DNA of 8,878 bases, from contig MVQY01000136.1 of assembly GCA_002067325.1 (NCBI GenBank), forward strand, positions 1 to 8,878, in the 5' to 3' direction. A program made the position numbers and the translations under genes. Positions 6,647 through 8,878 of the stretch are shown here, in pieces (the first letter of the stretch is position 1; each line of letters starts with the position of its first letter). The notes below the pieces were generated by a model. It was not told the origin of the DNA, did not search any database, and saw only the letters and a program-made list of their open reading frames with translations. The stretch is from Methanobacterium sp. PtaU1.Bin097. Its GTDB lineage: Archaea > Methanobacteriota > Methanobacteria > Methanobacteriales > Methanobacteriaceae.

Positions 6647-7576
6647 TTATTTGCCCTCCTTTCGGATTTTTAGGGGTACTAATGCTGCTGGCAGGGTGTA
6701 AGTGTAAAAAGTACCTGCAACATCGTCTAATTCATTTGCAACTTCTTCTGGATCTACAGTTTTATCTCTTTCCACTCCAAAGTCAGAGCCAATAGCAGAG
6801 ATCATTTTTGCACCCTGATCCATCACATGTGAGGTAGGTCCATAACATCCTTGGCATTTGATACCTATACTTGGGCATTCTGCTCCGCATAGTGAGGTTG
6901 TAGCTGGTCCCATACATACCAATCCTTGTGGAACTAGGCACAGGTCTTCTTCTGGTTTTCCTAATTCGAATTGTCGTATGATTTTGTCCATTGCCATTCC
7001 TTCTGGTGGTTTTTCACGAGGACATACTTCACATAAGTTGGTCTGTGGTAGTTCAGGTAAATCTTCACCTTTAAGCATGGCCATGACGATTTCTGCAACT
7101 ATATCGGATCTGGGTGGGCATCCCGGTAATGATATATCTACGTCTATAACATCGCTGAGTGGTCTGACCCTGTCGATGAAGTGCGGTACATCTTCATGTG
7201 GAATTATTCCTTCTTCGTTAGGTGTGCTTGGTGAATTTATATAAGCCTCTTGTTGAAGTTCTTCATTTTTGTATAAGTTTCCTAATCCAAAAATTCCTCC
7301 ATAAACAGCACAAGTACCATAAGCTATGACCAAATCTGCTTTTTCCCTTGCTTGTTTTGCAAGTTCCAGATTTTCATCGTTTCTGATGCCTCCAGATATT
7401 ATGGCAACGTTTACTTCTGGCCATTCATCATATTTTACATCCATCAGAACGGGCATGAACTCAAAGTCAGCCAGTTGTAGAACATCTACAATGGCTTCAT
7501 GAATATCCGCAATGGACAGTTCGCATCCTGAACACACGCTAAGCCAGATATTTCCTAATTTTACTTTATCTGCCAT
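6647..7576 (-). CDS. mvhG: MvhG, small electron-transfer subunit of F420-non-reducing hydrogenase
   Basis: Carries electrons from the NiFe site of MvhA to MvhD through three [4Fe-4S] clusters. The 309 residues show the proximal-cluster ligands of NiFe small subunits: C15-S-G-C18, GTC89, and GC153PP. A C-terminal ferredoxin-like set follows: C182, C185, C213, C221, C230, C234, C241, C244. There is no Tat signal peptide, as expected for a cytoplasmic group 3 enzyme. The ATG at 7576 is preceded by GCGGAGGTATAAAA, whose GGAGG lies in the last codons of mvhD. The gap to mvhD is two bases and to mvhA zero, so the three are one tightly coupled transcription and translation unit. Confidence 0.96.
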   Translation of the reverse strand: MADKVKLGNIWLSVCSGCELSIADIHEAIVDVLQLADFEFMPVLMDVKYDEWPEVNVAIISGGIRNDENLELAKQAREKADLVIAYGTCAVYGGIFGLGNLYKNEELQQEAYINSPSTPNEEGIIPHEDVPHFIDRVRPLSDVIDVDISLPGCPPRSDIVAEIVMAMLKGEDLPELPQTNLCEVCPREKPPEGMAMDKIIRQFELGKPEEDLCLVPQGLVCMGPATTSLCGAECPSIGIKCQGCYGPTSHVMDQGAKMISAIGSDFGVERDKTVDPEEVANELDDVAGTFYTYTLPAALVPLKIRKEGK

Positions 7577-7578
7577 TT

Positions 7579-8019
7579 TTATACCTCCGCTTCAACGGGA
7601 GCATCTATCTGTTCTTTCAGTGGTGATGGGCCCAGACCTCTGATTCTGTCCACCATCATCTTCACAGTGTCTGCGAATTTTTCTCCTTCTGATGCAGATA
7701 TCCAGTCGTGGTGGATTCTTTCTCTTCCAATTCCCATTTCATCTGCCAGTTTGTAAATTATTCTCATTCTTCTGTCTAACTTGTAGTTTCCTGCGTCGTA
7801 GTGACAGTCACCATGGTGACATCCGGCTACTATTACACCGTCGGCTCCTTCTCGGAATGCCTTAAAAATAAATTGTGGTTCAATACGTCCAGAGCACATT
7901 ACTCTTATTACACGGACGTTTGGAGGATATTGCATCCTTGCAGTACCAGCGGTGTCTGCTCCTCCGTAGGAGCACCAGTTACAACAAAACATAACTAGTT
8001 TTATATCATCCTCAGCCAT
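7579..8019 (-). CDS. mvhD: MvhD, [2Fe-2S] subunit linking hydrogenase to HdrA
   Basis: Receives electrons from MvhG and passes them to the flavin subunit HdrA, where electron bifurcation reduces ferredoxin and the CoM-S-S-CoB heterodisulfide. At 146 residues it has family length and the expected cysteines: FCCNWC (C12, C13, C16), MCSGR (C42), and GCHHGDC (C67, C72), which together provide the [2Fe-2S] ligands. There is no membrane segment. The ATG at 8019 follows AAGGAGGAAACTCT, a strong Shine-Dalgarno. It is the first gene of the operon, so expression is set by the promoter region at 8040-8140. No hdrABC genes are in the window. Confidence 0.96.
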   Translation of the reverse strand: MAEDDIKLVMFCCNWCSYGGADTAGTARMQYPPNVRVIRVMCSGRIEPQFIFKAFREGADGVIVAGCHHGDCHYDAGNYKLDRRMRIIYKLADEMGIGRERIHHDWISASEGEKFADTVKMMVDRIRGLGPSPLKEQIDAPVEAEV

Positions 8020-8039
8020 AGAGTTTCCTCCTTATTTTA

Positions 8040-8140
8040 TTAGATGTACCAAATTAGAGTACATTAGTATATGGATATAAAAATAGCTAATATATAGGTT
8101 ACTTATAAAACAAATTCGAAAAGGTTATATATTTGAATAT
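8040..8140 (-). promoter_or_regulatory. Promoter region of the mvh operon
   Basis: About 190 bases separate mvhD from the gene upstream. Several TATA-like boxes lie on the minus strand: TTTTATATCC at 8083-8074 (would start near 8052 with a leader of about 33 bases), CTATATATT near 8095, TTTTATAAGT at 8110-8101, and AAATATATAACC near 8123-8134. The first has the best spacing to the mvhD Shine-Dalgarno. Several boxes could mean several starts, but AT-richness makes chance hits likely. Confidence 0.45.
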
Positions 8141-8211
8141 GGATCGGGGTTTTTGTAATACTGAATGAAAGATAAAAAGTGGCAGGTCGCATTAGTTTGT
8201 TCATCATTTTT

Positions 8212-8688
8212 CTATTCGTAATTTTCTCTCCATATCTCCATTATTTTAAGAACCTTATCATCCAACTTTTCTATGGCTTCCTGGGGAAGTTTCTCCCTAC
8301 CTTCCTCATGAGCCCTTCTATTTCTCTCTTTAAACCTGTAAACTTCTCTTATAAGCTCTAAAGATAAAATCTGGTAACTATCTTTAAAATAGAGTAGCGT
8401 TCTTTTGACATTTACCAGTGGGACATATAAATAGCCCAAGTTACCCCGATCGGCGAATAAATCCTCTTCACCATATTCATCTAACATATCAGCAATGAAA
8501 CTAAATCCAGATAACCGGAAAGCCTCTGCATAAACCTTGGAAAGTTCTCCCCCTTCATCTAAAAGATTTTCTAATCTCTCGAGCTCCTTAAGTTTTTTGT
8601 CGATTAACTTAACCAGATTATCTTCTTGAGTATTTATCCTCTTGAAAGCTTTATCGTTACCGATGTTATGTGGTTCTTTTTCCATCAT
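8212..8688 (-). CDS. Uncharacterised helical soluble protein, 158 residues
   Basis: I do not recognise this family. The protein is highly charged, has no cysteine, signal peptide or membrane span, and is probably almost all alpha-helix, with coiled-coil-like heptads in residues 20-45 (KLIDKKLKELERLENLL) and 107-155. A less charged middle (GFSFIADMLDEYG, residues 61-73; NLGYLYVPLVNV, 83-94) may be a folded core. The frame can be opened at a TTG at 8694, but AAGGA immediately precedes that codon with no spacing. The ATG at 8688 lies six bases after AAGGA and is the better start; the ATG at 8685 is also possible. It reads in the mvh direction, but the gap of about 190 bases with TATA-like boxes suggests a separate transcript. 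No functional link to Mvh can be claimed. Confidence 0.7.
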   Translation of the reverse strand: MMEKEPHNIGNDKAFKRINTQEDNLVKLIDKKLKELERLENLLDEGGELSKVYAEAFRLSGFSFIADMLDEYGEEDLFADRGNLGYLYVPLVNVKRTLLYFKDSYQILSLELIREVYRFKERNRRAHEEGREKLPQEAIEKLDDKVLKIMEIWRENYE

Positions 8689-8758
8689 ATCCAATCCTTC
8701 ATTTGTGGTAAGACATTTTTAGTATGTAAATAGTAAAATAAATAATTATGTATATTAA

Positions 8759-8772
8759 AATTTATAAAAAAT
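8759..8772 (-). promoter_or_regulatory. Candidate TATA box of the 158-residue gene
   Basis: Minus-strand TTTTTTATAAATTT lies about 75-80 bases before the ATG at 8688. Transcription would start near 8739 with a leader of about 50 bases. The core resembles the box before the MarR gene at 3781-3794. Confidence 0.45.
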
Positions 8773-8788
8773 ACACACCCTCCACTTT

Positions 8789-8797
8789 AAAAAAAAA
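8789..8797 (-). terminator. Poly-U terminator of the gene entering from the right
   Basis: Nine T on the minus strand, about 20 bases after the TAA at 8818-8820 and upstream of the next promoter. This matches the other U-run terminators in the window and supports a gene ending at 8818. Confidence 0.45.
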
Positions 8798-8817
8798 TTG
8801 AGGACATTTTAACAATT

Positions 8818-8878
8818 TTATTTTATTTTAAGACCACTTAATTCCTTGAAAGCTTTGAATGTTGGCTTAAGATTTATC
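8818..8878 (-). CDS. Probable C-terminal tail of an unidentified gene (5' part outside window)
   Basis: One minus-strand frame from the right edge reads 19 codons, NLKPTFKAFKELSGLKIK after an initial Ile, then a TAA at 8818-8820. The other two frames stop at once. A 9-U run follows at the distance expected of a terminator. The tail is basic and looks like the final helix of a soluble protein, but it is too short to identify, and a chance open stretch cannot be excluded. Confidence 0.4.
   Translation of the reverse strand, partial: INLKPTFKAFKELSGLKIK

Noticed and set aside
6858..7244. Plus-strand 128-codon frame opposite mvhG
   Set aside because: Shadow of mvhG; no ribosome binding site or family pattern.
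8020..8211. Small RNA or tRNA in the gap before mvhD
   Set aside because: No cloverleaf or stable GC-rich hairpin is visible; the gap holds only TATA-like boxes and AT-rich sequence.
8689..8694. TTG at 8694 as start of the 158-residue protein
   Set aside because: AAGGA directly abuts this codon, leaving no spacer, whereas the ATG at 8688 has a six-base spacer.

Overview
The window looks like chromosomal DNA of a hydrogenotrophic methanogen of the order Methanobacteriales, most likely Methanobacterium or a close relative. Evidence: a complete mvhDGAB operon in the order typical of that group, a UPF0305/DUF2115 protein, a CooT-type nickel protein, AT-rich intergenic DNA with archaeal TATA-like boxes, Shine-Dalgarno sequences of the GGAGG/GGTGAT type, and U-run terminators without strong hairpins. 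Genus and species are inferred from gene content, not from a marker gene.

Layout, left to right. (1) Positions 1-1261, minus strand: N-terminal 420 residues of a secreted DUF11/adhesin-like surface protein that runs off the left edge. (2) 1262-1640: AT-rich divergent control region with a 15-bp palindrome, extra half-sites and an 81-bp-spaced direct repeat. (3) 1641-1835, plus strand: a 64-residue CooT-like nickel-binding protein, the only plus-strand gene. (4) 1855 to about 2640, minus: a badly decayed gene for a QueG/COG1600-like iron-sulfur protein, readable only by switching frames about seven times. (5) 2713-3237, minus: UPF0305/DUF2115 protein, with a perfect 16-bp palindrome over its predicted transcription start. 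(6) 3309-3739, minus: a MarR-family regulator broken by one missing base in its wing. (7) 3740-4019: spacer with three ACTGTC elements and the mvh terminator. (8) 4020-8019, minus: mvhD-mvhG-mvhA-mvhB. (9) 8212-8688, minus: unrecognised helical 158-residue protein. (10) 8818-8878, minus: probable C-terminal tail of a gene entering from the right.

MvhA (NiFe site) and MvhG (three [4Fe-4S] clusters) oxidise H2. MvhD ([2Fe-2S]) passes the electrons to HdrA of heterodisulfide reductase, whose genes are not in this window. MvhB is a 12-motif polyferredoxin of less certain role. Motifs for the metal sites of these four proteins are present, except that one MvhB cluster motif lacks a cysteine.

The core is a known system and I see no clear new multi-gene system. 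The parts that deserve attention are the zone between cooT and mvhB (a dying iron-sulfur gene, a frameshifted MarR gene, a palindrome in front of DUF2115), the nickel protein lying near a nickel hydrogenase, and the block duplication inside MvhB. No tRNA, rRNA, CRISPR array or insertion sequence was seen.
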